Shown: in pieces, positions 1 through 11,306 of the stretch
Layout of the letters: the number at the start of each line of letters is the position of its first letter
Position numbering within the stretch: the stretch's first letter is position 1
Assembly: GCA_038380435.1 (NCBI GenBank)
Contig: JAWZYU010000013.1
Coordinates: 65,552,446-65,616,445 of the forward strand
Length of the DNA: 64,000 nt
Reading direction: 5' to 3'
From: Ryuthela nishihirai
Taxonomy: Eukaryota > Arthropoda > Arachnida > Araneae > Heptathelidae
Notes under the pieces: generated by a model
What the model was told of the DNA's origin: nothing
What the model saw: only the letters and a program-made list of their open reading frames with translations
The model's database searches: none
Position numbers and translations under genes: made by a program

Positions 1-199
1 TTATCAACGGTTTCATTCCTTAAAAGTTTTAATTTGAGATAGCGGAATGGTAAAAATGTAAATCGTATTTTATTATTAATTTATACAACATAAAAGCATT
101 CGTCTTTTAATTTTTAAATAAAAAAGTCGCATTTCTCACACCTCTCTCAAAAAAGTGGGTACATTATTTCTACCAGCAGTTCTGTTAAAAACTACCACT

Positions 200-2696
200 A
201 ATTTTTCAAATTTCTATTCTATAGGTGTTATTTGTAAAACTCAAACGGTAGCAAAGAGTTTTAATATTCCGAAGATACCATTTACTGTCAAGTCTTTTAT
301 GGCCGACTAACAGAATGACCTAATGGCCAAACTTACAATTGGCATGAAAGCCCTTGATACTATATTCTCAACTTTTGTCTCAGATGGTAGATAAATGCAA
401 AGGGATCATCTTCAGATTTATTTCTGGAATTGCCACGGAATTCTTAGTGATCTGTCTGAGTTCTGTTCTTTTTGACAGATACTCAGGCAGACATTGTCTT
501 ACTTGGTAAGACGCATCTACGTGTCTCAGATGTCTTTAAAATGCCTAACTATGAGGTCTATCGTACAGACCGTTTGCATAACAGTAGAGGAGGCACAGCT
601 GTTATGATCAAGCGGTCAATTCACCATCATATTTTACCTACTTTAGACCTCATAACTCTTGAAGCCACAGCCGTGGCTATTTTAGATACCAACATAGGAA
701 CTGTACACCTAGTTGCTGCGTATAAGCCACCAAATGCTACGCTTATGAATGATGATCTGAACTCCATTTTTGACTCCAATCATCCTACAGTGCTTGCAGG
801 TGACCTTAATGCCAAAAATACTGCTTGGCATTCAAGGGCCTGCAACAAAAATGGAGGTATTTTATTCAAATATATTACTAACAAGGGATTCATTGTCGAC
901 GCTCCCTGTGAGCCGACGTTTTACCCCTTCAATACTGTGCATAGACCTGGCGTCCTTGATCTGGCCATTTTTGCAACTTCTTGCCAAACTATGATCTTAG
1001 TCTCGTCAACCAACTCAACTCTGATCATTTGCCGGTCTGTCTGACTTTACACCTTTCCACGTCTTTTGTGGATGGCTCGTTTAATCGGACTGACTGGCAA
1101 TTACATAAGGTTCTTGTAAAGAGCAAGATTCTTGGAACCTGCCAACTTTCTAATGATAGATTCATTAATGATGCCATAAATGACTTTACAATCCTATTTC
1201 TAACTTCCAAAACCGAAGCTAGCTTGGTTTTTACATCAAATCGAGATTTTTATGACCTGCCATCGCATCTCTCTTGCCTCAAGATAAGAAATGCATGTCA
1301 GAGACATGGATTTACATCTGATAAGAGGCTTTACAACTCTTTAAAGCTCAAGGTAAAATCCAGTCTCAAAGCTTTTATAAGTGAACAATGGAAAAGGAAA
1401 GTTGAATGACCGTCTAGAACCGAAAATTCCATTTGGAAGTTGACCGAAGCTTTAAAGAAACCATTTACCAGTTTCCCACCTATACATGGAGAAACTGGTT
1501 TAAATTTCAGTGATGAAGATAAATCCGAGGCTTTTGCGGATGCCCTCGAAATGCAATTCCGTGAGAACTTTGATCTCTTTGAACATCATACCTGTGTGGA
1601 TTGGTGAGGGAATCCCTTCTCCATTTCGATCAGGTGGATCGGACCAGGGTGAATTTTACATCACTGCTGGAAATTCAGCTGGTAATCAAACGCCTAAAAT
1701 TGAATAAAGCCTCGTGTCAAGACAAAATATCGAACAGGATGCTCAAGCATCTTCCAAAGAAAGCCATTGTGCATCTCTGTTCGATATTTAATTATTTACT
1801 TCGAAATCTTATATATCCTGATGTCTGGAAAAATGCTATCGTCAAGCTTTTATATAAACCAGGAAAGGACTCCACTATTCCATCCAGCTACCGTCCTATC
1901 AGCTTGCTGTCTACAATTAGTAAGCTTTTTGAAAAGATTTTGCTCAATCGTATTGACGACTTTCTTGTCTGACACCCTATTCTGCCTGAGATCCAGTTTG
2001 GTTTCAGGAGGAATCGATCTACCGAACACCAGGTCCTTAGGGTGGTGGAGAAAGTCGCCGAATCCCTTAACAAAAAGGAGTCCGTTGCAGCTGTCTTCCT
2101 GGACGTGGCCAAAGCCTTTGATCGCGTGTGGTTGGACGGCCTTTTACACAAGTTCATACAAGCCGAAGTGCCGTCTGGACTCATCTGTTTGATCCAATCA
2201 TATCTCTCTAATACGACATTTCAAATAGAAATTAAATCTGCCATGCCTACAAGAAGAGTCATCTCTGCAGGAGTGTTTCAGGGCTTCGTTTTGAGTCCTA
2301 CACTCTTCTCTTTATACTTATACGATTTACCTTCTTTTGATCGTGTTCATCTTGCACTTTACGCAGATGACCTTGCCTTATTATCTCCCTCCCTCCCTCG
2401 GTCCTGCTATCGCTGTGAAGAGGCTGTATCATAGCTTGAACGAGCTGGGCACATGGTACGAAAAATGGAAGATAAATATTAACTCTGACAAGAGTTCTGC
2501 CATCTGTTTTACTGGAAAGCGTATTATGAATCCCACTTGTCTCCATTTACAAAATATTCCCATTGATTGGAGTGATTCAGTCAAATATCTTGGAATTGTT
2601 ATACGTAAGAGGTTAAAGTGGGATTATCACAAAAATAATCAGACTAACTATCAGTTACTAACTCATCAGAATTCAGATGAGTTACTAACTCATTAG
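200..2696 (+). pseudogene. Jockey-type LINE ORF2 (endonuclease plus RT), decayed
   Basis: The pieces read in order. The endonuclease starts before 472 with WNCHGI, then AYKPPN and AGDLNAKNTAWHS (to about 985). After a frameshift comes the SDHLPV motif (from about 1020). The RT N-terminus follows after a stop near 1408 and another frame change (PSSYRPISLLS at about 1885). An in-frame TGA near 1971 precedes FGFRRNRSTEHQ, motif A (FLDVAKAFDRVW), a damaged motif B (SAGVFQGFVLSP) and motif C (YADD at 2360-2371). A final frameshift near 2400 leads into the thumb region (ININSDKSS, VKYLGIVI) ending at about 2660. The endonuclease catalytic Glu of the usual ETHL motif is Lys here (508-510). Related to the minus-strand LINE at 11060-16090. 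Not functional. Confidence 0.8.
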
Positions 2697-2725
2697 AAAG
2701 ATATGCCAAATAGGCATATCTTTCT
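2695..2725. repeat. Perfect 13-bp inverted repeat at LINE break point
   Basis: AGAAAGATATGCC, a 5-base loop AAATA, then the exact reverse complement. It abuts the last readable LINE codon, and just upstream (2643-2697) a TTACTAACTCAT motif is repeated directly. No run of T follows, so I do not call it a terminator. Confidence 0.6.
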
Positions 2726-3060
2726 GATTGAGATGGTTAGGGGTAAAATCATTACCCGGTATATCGAATATGATTATACGATCTACGATCTACAAACGGT
2801 AGCTGGACAAATCTCGGACTTGGAACTCAGATCTTGAAGAATGAAGTCGTACCTTTGCATCGCTCATGCATTATTTTAGGAAATTTGATTAGCTAGTATT
2901 TTACTTAAATTTCCCACTAGCCTTAGGCGAGATCGGGTGAAAATCCCGGAGTAGCCTTTGGCGGGAAGTAATTAGGTGTAGCTAATATTATACCTTAAAC
3001 TGATAGGTTTTCAGCTAGGGGTTTTCAGATTAAATTTCACAATTCAGTTCTAATAAAAAT
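2726..3060 (+). other. No gene; possible structured-RNA element
   Basis: Between two LINE fragments. It contains nested pairing: TTAGCTA (2889-2895) with TAGCTAA (2979-2985), TTCCC (2912-2916) with GGGAA (2963-2967), and inside these three hairpins, GCC-TTA-GGC, CGGG-TGAAAAT-CCCG and GCC-TTT-GGC. No coding sense is seen. May be an unread transposon end. Confidence 0.3.
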
Positions 3061-3063
3061 ATT

Positions 3064-3581
3064 ATTCCGTTTCATTTGCAAAAAATTTATAAAACTTCTA
3101 CCGATAGATTAAAATTTTTAAATCTTTTATCCTACAGCAATTTATATAAATATAATGTAATAATTAAAATTTGTTTTGACGAAACTTGCAAACTAAAAAT
3201 TCAACATAATAAAAATACAAGACTTCAAAATCAAGGTTATTACAAATTGCCAAATTTTCGAAATAATTACGGGAAACATACCTCCGAATATCAAGTACCA
3301 CTTATATTTAATGCTATTCCAAAAGAATTACTAAATATAGATTCTTTTAGAAGACTTAAAATGGAATTAAAAATTATTTGGTATTTTCTAGTTAGCTGAT
3401 TTTTATGTGTTGTGTTTTGTGGATTTATTTGATGTACACCATTTTTGTGGCTGAATGACCTATGTTTAATATAATTTATTCATTTTCCTGCAGATAAGCT
3501 ATTTAGCTTTGCGGGTCAAATTGTAAATGTATTTGTATTCTTTACTCTTATGAATAAAAATTGTATTCTAAAAAAAAAAAA
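3064..3581 (+). pseudogene. LINE 3' end: ORF2 C-terminus, 3'UTR hairpin, A-tail
   Basis: An open 107-codon stretch (3076-3399) has the C-terminal signature of CR1/Jockey-like LINE proteins: RLQNQGYYKLPNFRNNYGKH, then SEYQVPLIFNAIP and ELLNIDSFRR. Downstream lies a 3'UTR with a hairpin (CCTGCA...AAGCT / AGCTT...TGCGGG, about 3489-3517), an AATAAA at about 3553 and a run of A ending at 3581. Two other copies of this 3' end occur in the window (40568-41090 minus; about 53230-53345 plus). It is probably a separate insertion from the LINE at 200-2696. Confidence 0.7.
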
Positions 3582-3586
3582 CATTC

Positions 3587-6190
3587 TTCCACTTGATTGC
3601 ATCGCTTGCTTCCTCCCTTTTTGCATTATCGATTGCGTCGCTAGCACCCCTCATTCCCTTTTTCATTCGATTGAGTAGCTTCCCCACTCACAAGACATAA
3701 GCTTTTGTTTTTACTTTTCTTCCACTTGATTGTGTCGCTTGCTTCCTCCCTTTTTGCATTTATCGATTGCGTCGTTAGCATCCCCTATTACCTTTTTTTA
3801 TTCGATTCAGTCGCTTCCCCACTCACAAGACATAAGCTTTTGCTTTTTACCTTTCTTCTAGTTGATTGCGTCGCTTGCTTCCTCCCTTTCTGCATTATCG
3901 ATTGCGTCGCTAGCACCCCCTATTACCTTTTTTCATTCGATTGAGTCGCTTCCCCACTCACAAGACATAAGCTTTTGCTTTTTATCTTTCTTCCACTTGA
4001 TTGCATCGCTTGCCTCCTCCCTTTTTGCATTATCGATTGCGTCCTCCCTTTTTGCATTATCGATTGCGTCGCTAGCACCCTCTATTATCTTTTTTCATTC
4101 GATTGAGTCGCTTCCCCATTCACAATACATAAGCTTTTGCTTTTTACCTTTCTTTCACTTGATTGCGAAAGAAAAAAAAAACTTGCCTCCTTCCTTTTTG
4201 CGTTATAGATTGCGTCGCTAGCACACCCTATTCCCTTTTTTCATTCGATTGAGTCACTTCCCCACTCACAAGACATAAGCTTTTACCTTTCATCTTGGGG
4301 CGGGGGTGGCTCAGTTGGTAGCGCGCCAGGCTCGTAATTTGTAGTTCCCAGGTTCGAGTCCCAGCTGGGTAAGCGTTGAGATTTATCTCCACAAAATTTC
4401 CCGCCCTGCCCACAGTCAGTAGGGGACACCGATGGGCTTGGAAAGGCCGCCGTCCGTCGGATGGGACGTTAAACCGTGACCCCGTGTACGGGAGAGCCAT
4501 ACCCTGTGCATATTAAAGAACACGCTGGATGGCCTTGACGGGAGACTACCATCTGTCTCCCAACAGCTGTACCAGTGGGTCCCCTCCCCCAACCTTCTCT
4601 GAGCCTTCAGGGTCCATGTGACCTGGCCATTTAGCCCATGGTGTGCAAAAAAGTGCCGCTCAGAAGTAAAACAACCCCAACCCAACCTTTCATCTTTCTT
4701 TTCTCACAAATCATAAGCTTTTACCTTTCATCTTTCTTCCACTTGATTGCATCGCTTGCCTCCTCCCTTTTTGCATTATCGATTGCGTCGCTAGCATCCC
4801 CTATTCCCTTTTTTCATTCGATTGTGTCGCTTCCAAACTCACAAATCATAAGCTTTTACCTATCATCTTTCTTCCACTTGATTGCATCGCTTGTCTCCTC
4901 CCTTTTTGCATTATCGATTGCTTCGCTAGCACCCCTCATTACCTTTTTTCATTCGATTGAGTCGCGTCCCCACTCACAAGACATAAGCTTTTATCTTTTA
5001 CATTTCTTCCACTTGATTGCGTCGCTTGCTTCCTCCCTTTTGCATTATCGATTGAGTCGCTAGCACCCCCTATTACCTTTTTTTATTCGATTCAGTCGGT
5101 TCCCCACTCACAAGACATAAGCTTTTATCTTTTAGCTATCTTCCACTTGATTGCATCGCTTGCCTCCTCCCTTTTTGCATTATCGATTGCGTCGCTAGCA
5201 CCCCTATTCCCTTTTTTCATTCGATTGAGTCGCGTCCCCACTCACAAGACATAAGCTTTTATCTTTTACATTTCTTCCACTTGATTGCGTCGCTTGCTTC
5301 CTCCCTTTTGCATTATCGATTGAGTCGCTAGCACCCCCTATTACCTTTTTTTATTCGATTCAGTCGGTTCCCCACTCACAAGACATAAGCTTTTATCTTT
5401 TAGCTATCTTCCACTTGATTGCATCGCTTGCCTCCTCCCTTTTTGCATTATCGATTGCATCGCTAACACCCCCTATTCCCTTTTTTCATTCGATTGAGTC
5501 GCTTCCCCACTCACAAGACATACCCTTTTTCATTCGATTGAGTCGCTTCCCCACTCACAAGACATAAGCTTTTGTTTTTACATTTCTTCCACTTGATTGC
5601 GTCGCTTGCTTCCTCCCTTTTGCATTATCGATTGAGTCGCTAGCACCCCCTATTACCTTTTTTTATTCGATTCAGTCGGTTCCCCACTCACAAGACATAA
5701 GCTTTTATCTTTTAGCTATCTTCCACTTGATTGCATCGCTTGCCTCCTCCCTTTTTGCATTATCGATTGCGTCGCTAGCACCCCTATTCCCTTTTTTCAT
5801 TCGATTGAGTCGCTTTCCCACTCACAAGACATAAGCTTTTGCTTTTTATCTTTCTTTCACTTGATTGCGTCGCTTGCTCCTCCGTTTTTGCATTATTGAT
5901 TGCGTCGCTAGCACCCCCTATTCCCTTTTTTCATTCAATTGAATCGCTTCCCCACTCACAAGACATAAGCTCTTATCTTTTACCTTTCTTCCACTTGATT
6001 GCGTCGCTTGCTTCCTCCCTTTTTGCATTATCGATTGCGTCGCTTGCTTCCTCCCTTTTTGCATTATCGATTGCGTCGCTAGCATCCCCTATTCCCTTTT
6101 TTCATTCGATTGAGTCGCTTCCCCACTCACAAGGCATAAGCTTTTACCTTTTACCTTTCCTCCACTTGATTGCGTCGTTTGCCCTACCCT
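3587..6190. repeat. ~135-bp satellite array with internal sub-repeats
   Basis: Tandem units of about 133-136 bp recur from 3587 (unit starts near 3587, 3720, 3856, 3991 and onward), interrupted by a SINE at 4297-4684. Each unit contains three spaced copies of a core YGATTGMGTCGCT, separated by pyrimidine-rich spacers and CACAAGACATAAGCTTTT. Some units are partly duplicated (about 4022-4073 and 6002-6080). Open frames here are repeat translations rich in ASLASSLFALS and are not genes. Confidence 0.9.
4297..4684 (+). mobile_element. SINE-A, full length with 12-bp TSD
   Basis: A 388-bp tRNA-derived SINE inserted in the satellite. Target duplications ACCTTTCATCTT lie at 4285-4296 and 4685-4696. 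The head has an A box TGGCTCAGTTGG and B box GGTTCGAGTCC; the anticodon-loop region CTCGTAA resembles tRNA-Thr(CGU). A conserved body of about 310 bp and a C/A-rich tail (AACAACCCCAACCCA) follow. It is the reference copy for about a dozen related copies in the window. Confidence 0.92.
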
Positions 6191-6835
6191 TTTATCTTTC
6201 TACGTCTGGATTGCCCCACTTGTCCCTCCTACACCTTTTCTGCTCTATTGCATTGCTTGCCGCCTTACCTGTTTTCACTTAATTGCGATACCTGCCACTC
6301 CCCAATACCTTTTCCACTGGATTGAATTGCTTGCCTCTTTCTCTCGATTGCTCTTCTTGACCCCCCTACCCTTTTTCTTCCAGCTCGATTGTGTCGCTTG
6401 CCTCCTCAATGGCATCGCTGCCCCCATCCCTAACTTTTTTCCCTTGATTGCGTCGCTTGTATCCCTTTTACCTATTTTTCACTAGATTGAGTCACTTTCC
6501 CCCGCCGCCCCCCACACACATATACACTTTTGCCTTTTACCTTTCTTCCGATCGATTGCGCCATTTGCCCACTCCCCCCCCCCTCACCTTTTTGCGCCCG
6601 ATTACGAAGCTTGCCCACCTACCTTACCAGTCCCCGGCTCCATTGCGTCGCTACTACGCCCACCCACCAACACGTACACTTTTACCTTTTTTCTTCTCGA
6701 TTGTGTCGTTTGACCCTCTTTACCTTGTTGTGCTCTAATGCGTCGCTTCTCCCCCCCCCCCCCCCTCACCACCTCTACTCTTACTACCGTTTTCCGCTCG
6801 ATTGCATCGCTTCCCCCCTTCCCTTACCATTTTCT
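6190..6835. repeat. Diverged edge of the satellite array
   Basis: The core GATTGCGTCGCTTG continues at irregular spacing among C-rich runs, with much more divergence than the central array. This is the usual decay pattern at a satellite edge. No gene. Confidence 0.7.
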
Positions 6836-6839
6836 TAAT

Positions 6840-7910
6840 AAATGTGGAAATAATTGAAATGCATACCAAGTTTCTTCACATCTACAATGTGGAATACTTC
6901 CGGATGCAAAGTTCGTTATTTTTATCCTTTTGTAACTTTTACTAACAACGACTTTATTTGATATGAAAATATCAAGAAAGTTAAAATTATTTATTATTTA
7001 TCAAGATATCGTTTTTCTCAACTTTCGAAATTAAAAATTACTAAAATATTCACCACAATTGAAATTAGCTTTGAAATCTCTTCATTCTCCTATTATACTT
7101 CGTCACTTTTGAAATTCAACATATATTTTCTGACAGAAAATAATATTCATAATTCTCTCGCATCCGTATCATAACAGAAAAATAGTTCAGACTGATATTT
7201 ATCTCATGACTATGAATTTCCATTTCGCATTTAATTTCATACATCTATAATAAAAGGTTTTTAAATATTTATATCTATAACATTGTTATTCTTGTTATTA
7301 AGTGATTAATAGTTTGCAGTGATGCATATCTTACTTCGCAAATCTGCCCATAAAGTTGAGCAACCGACAGTTATTTAATCAAAATAATTAAATATATTTT
7401 CATATGTTTTCCTTGATGAACTTTGTAGACACTTTTCTAATAATTCTAGGCAGTTTCCGTTTGAGCGGAGATTAAAATTATTCAATTTCAGAAAGCACGT
7501 GATCAATGAAGTATGAGAAGTAAATTTTATTTTTCAATTTTTCGTTTACGATGATGCGTTAGATTTCTCAGTGTGCAATGTAGTCCGGTTGTCAAATCGT
7601 CAAAAGAAATTATCACTTAACACTAAGTGGAAATTAATTTTCCTAGACTATCAGATTAATTTTTATTGAATGGTAACTTTACCGTCACATTAAACAGTTC
7701 ATATGTTACGTTCTAATTTTTCTGATCGAGTGAAGTGCTTAAATATTTATGAACCAGAATGATAAGCTTTAAAAGTTATAGTGTTCACAATGAATTTATG
7801 ATTATTATGCAAACAATGCAGCAACTATGTGTTATTTGATGCATTTACCACCTGTCTATGCAGTTTTTATTTCGTTTTTTCTTAAAAAATAACATAACAG
7901 TTTCACTTTA
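6840..7910. other. AT-rich sequence, nothing recognised
   Basis: No coding frame, repeat family or transposon signature recognised. Confidence 0.5.
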
Positions 7911-7914
7911 TGGT

Positions 7915-8475
7915 CTGTCTGTCAGTCCATCTGTAGCACCGGACTTTATCGTTTTTAATGCTAAATTAATTTTTTTTGTGTGTATTGTATAGGTATTGAT
8001 GAAATATTGCGATTTGCATTTTCAGAATGTCCAAAAAGCTATAATTGCTCCCTCTAATTTTGGAAAAATTCAAAATTTCGTATTTTCAAATGAATATTGC
8101 AAACAATGTATTTATGCTGAAAGAATTTTGATAGTGGAATTGAAGAACTTTTTTTTTGGTTTAAGAAATAGGTGTTTATTTTTAGAGATAAATTGAAAAT
8201 TCTTTTTAGGTTGGATAAATTGATGAAATGTTACGATCTGAACTTTCCGAATCATCCGAAAGCTATAAATGCGTCGTCTAACGATGGAAAAATTGAAACT
8301 TCCAAAGTTTAAAACGAATAATTTAAACGGTGTATTTAAGCTAGATATTTTGGTGGTGAAATGTGAAGATCATGAAGTTTCGATTGGCAATAATGAATTG
8401 ATCTCTTGCCCCCAGGGGAATGCGAAAACTTCACGTTTGTATTTTAAGAAATGGTGGAATAATTTAGGAGGCCTG
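7915..8475 (+). repeat. ~280-bp dispersed repeat (R280), two units with leader
   Basis: Starts with a CTGTCTGTC-rich leader, then units around ATTGATGAAATATTGCG, AAAGCTATAATTGC and GAATATTGCAAAC. The same leader and units occur at 60640-61930 and, inverted, at 43690-44295. The short ORFs here are translations of the repeat. Mechanism of spread unknown. Confidence 0.7.
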
Positions 8476-8741
8476 GCCGGTTCTGTGCATTTTCACAGGG
8501 AATTGGTGCATAGTTTTCTTTCCAGTATATGCCTAACTACACCATCTACATATCGTACACTTTAATACATAATAAAAAGTTTTAATGTAAAATACATATA
8601 CCTATTTTATTTAATATTGACTGTCTGGGATCTCGTTTACTCGAACAACCAGCATCAATAATTACTTCAGATAATCAAATTTTTATTGTATATCAAATTG
8701 ATTGTTTTCCGATCAAAAATTTCATATTTCTGTGACGTATA

Positions 8742-9885
8742 CAGGGTGATTCAAAAGGTCTTAGACAAACTGTGAAGGTAAGTGGGGAATACAAAAACAA
8801 ACCATTTTTACATAGGAACATATAGCCGCAAATGCCACCCGAGTATGCTAGAGGTACAGGAAGAATCACAAATAAAGGAATACAAGTAAGGTATAACAAA
8901 TGTTTATTAGACATCATGTTTACAATTTCAGAGAAAGTGCTTCCTCTGAAATTTTCAGTGGAAGAGGAAGTGCTCAAAGTTCTTTCCATCCGCAGCAATA
9001 CCTGCCTCACAACGTCGACACATGGATCGGCGAACGTGTTCAAAAATGCCAGGCCTCTCGCGGACACATGCTGCTGCCTCAACGACTCTTGCGATGAGGT
9101 CAGCGTCAGAGACTACGGGGGTTTCGTACACAAGGCCTTTGAGGTAACCCCAGAGGAAGAAATCAATGGGGGACAAGCAAATTATGAACATTAACAACAC
9201 TCTCAAGTGAGAAGTCAGCTTCATCAGTGAAGAGAACCAACGCTGGAAATTCTGGCTGTGCGACACATTTTTGCAAAAACCAACGTGCGAATTCCAGACG
9301 TGGGTGGTCATCTGCTTCTTCCAATGACTGGACCCGTTGCATGTGAAAAGGGTGTAACAAATCTTCGTGTAATACTCGCCACACAGTTGAGGAGTTGAGG
9401 TACACGAATGTGATGCGAAAGAGCTCTTGTACTTGTACTTGGATTGCGTTCAATTTCATGTAAGACCGCCTCTTCCACGACAGATGTGCGAGTTGTTCGG
9501 TCCCGACCACAATGGCGTTCACTTCGAAAGATCCAATTTCACACGATCTGTGGTACAAACGCGCAAACGTTTGATGATGGGCCACGCGTCTGTTTGGGAA
9601 CCGTTCACGATACAATCACACCGCGGCTCGCCCATTTCCATTCGCTGACCTATAAGCGAAGTGCGTATCTGCCATCTCAGTATTACTGTAATGATGCATC
9701 CTATTCCGGCAACGTCAACGACTCGAAAGATGATGACTCACGCTGCCCAACTCAATTTCTGGCAAATAACGCCCTCTAGCACACTCAGTGGCTTTTACGG
9801 CTATATGTTCCTATGTAAAAATGGTTTGATTTTATATTCCTGACCAACCTTTACAGTTCGTCTAAAACCTTTTGAATCACCCTGT
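8742..9885 (-). mobile_element. Mariner-like transposon, internally deleted
   Basis: Terminal inverted repeats begin CAGGGTGATTCAAAAGG at both ends and run about 85 bp with similarity, flanked by TA. The transposase is read on the minus strand: 9615-9163 gives the helix-turn-helix part and VLFTDEADFSLE (first catalytic Asp), then a frame change leads to LSPIDFFLWGYLKGLVYETP (third catalytic Asp region) and ends KNFEHFL (to 8955). The segment that should hold the middle Asp (QHDGA in the relative at 46391-46729) is missing, so this copy cannot encode a working enzyme. Its ends could still be recognised in trans. Confidence 0.85.
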
Positions 9886-9889
9886 ATAG

Positions 9890-10160
9890 AATAAGGAAAT
9901 AACAAGGAGTTTTATATGATATTAAAGAAATTCAGAGGATTTATAGTTGCTTCATATATTCTTGAATCTATGATTACGCTTTTTCTTATACTTTCTTGAT
10001 TATAAAACTTTCAATTACTATTGTGCATTATTCTCAACGGATAGAATTAACAGTAATTCAATGGACCTTGAAGTTTTCATGAATCCATACATATTAGACA
10101 TCAATTATAAACATCGAACTTCAAATGAAAGCCTGATAACGTCCTTGACAGCTCATCTAA
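9890..10160. other. AT-rich spacer, nothing recognised
   Basis: No gene or element recognised between the two transposons. Confidence 0.5.
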
Positions 10161-10162
10161 TA

Positions 10163-10980
10163 CAGTGGTGTCCAACCTATGGCCGGCAAATAATTTTTAT
10201 ACGGTCTGCGCGGAAATTGAAATAATACAACATTTTAAATTTTGTTAATTATTTCAAGAACGTATACATTCGACACTAAAATAAGTAGAAATGAACGAAT
10301 TAAAAGACGCGCTCGTTTCGGCGAATAGGTGAAAGTGTTGAAGTTACGAAGCCACCTGTTGGGGTCGTGAATTCTGTTTCTTTTATCCCGTGGCCAAGTG
10401 GTTAGCGCGCTTGGCTACAGATCTAAGGGGCCTGGGTTCGAGCCCGTGTAAGGCATGGATGAATGTGTCGTTTTTCTGCTGAGATCCCGCCATCCTCACA
10501 GATTTCTATTATGGCGTATAAGCTGGAAGACTCCTGTCAGACCTATGTGGCAAGCAACTGTCTTTTGGGAGTATTTATTATTTATTTTTATTTAAGTATT
10601 GTATCAAATATGCACATGCCCTATCAGACCATCTTAACATTGAAAAACAGTGATCCTTTTCAGGTGGTAAATTTTCTAAAGTGAACATTTAAAAGCAAAA
10701 GTAAGGTATTCTTTTTAAAAAACGAATATAAGTCATATTTTTATAATTTAAATAAAATCTAAAAAAAAATCACTGACATTGATTTGTTGCATGTAAAACT
10801 GTTGGGAATTTGTATTTTTTATATATAGCCTGAAAATAAAAAACGGTAACATAAAAATATAGGTTTACCATTGTTTATGGAAAATGTAACACAATTTTTT
10901 CTCAAATCACTCAGTTTGGGCCGCGAAACAGATCTAACTTTGAATATGACCTCTGTGCGGGAAATGTTTGGGCATCACTG
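10163..10980. mobile_element. hAT-like MITE with nested SINE-B
   Basis: Ends read CAGTGGTGTCCAAC and, on the other strand, CAGTGATGCCCAAAC, typical of hAT elements. The flanking 8-mers ATCTAATA and GTCTAATA match at 7 of 8, the hAT duplication length. Non-coding. A SINE-B sits inside at 10387-10596. Confidence 0.75.
10387..10596 (+). mobile_element. SINE-B copy
   Basis: tRNA-like head (A box TGGCCAAGTGG, B box GGTTCGAGCCC), AAGGCATGGATG, the conserved TTTTTCTGCTGAG body, and a (TATTT)n end. Nested in the hAT MITE, so it is the younger insertion. Confidence 0.85.
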
Positions 10981-11306
10981 GTCTAATATATTCGATTCGA
11001 ATTATGTTTTCTCTGTTGACGTGTTGGTAGGATGAATAGATATCCCATAAGATCCCATTGAAGTACAAAAAACTACTTTTAAGAAGTATATGCTAAATAA
11101 AATTGCTTCAAGTCTGATATTTGATATCTTTTATTAATATTAAAAGCTCCAAGCCTGTGACTTATATCTCGAAGTCTAAAATAGTGCCTGATTGGCAATA
11201 ACAAAAGTAAAATACATAAACCCCAAAAGGGCCACACTGGCAAAACAAACTTGCTAAAGAAGAACAACTATAATTAATACATATAAATAGTTCGGACTTA
11301 CATTAA

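Noticed and set aside
4297..4370. Functional tRNA genes at the SINE heads (also at 23548, 42660, 49056, 57973 and others)
   Set aside because: A and B boxes are present, but the acceptor and anticodon stems do not pair well, and each is fused to a conserved SINE body with TSDs.
3705..6282. Hydrophobic repeat proteins (ASLASSLFALS)
   Set aside because: Satellite translations; frames break and restart with unit length changes.
8832..9779. Plus-strand ORFs across the mariner-like element (8832-9194, 9427-9779)
   Set aside because: They are shadows of the minus-strand transposase, where the conserved motifs read in sense.
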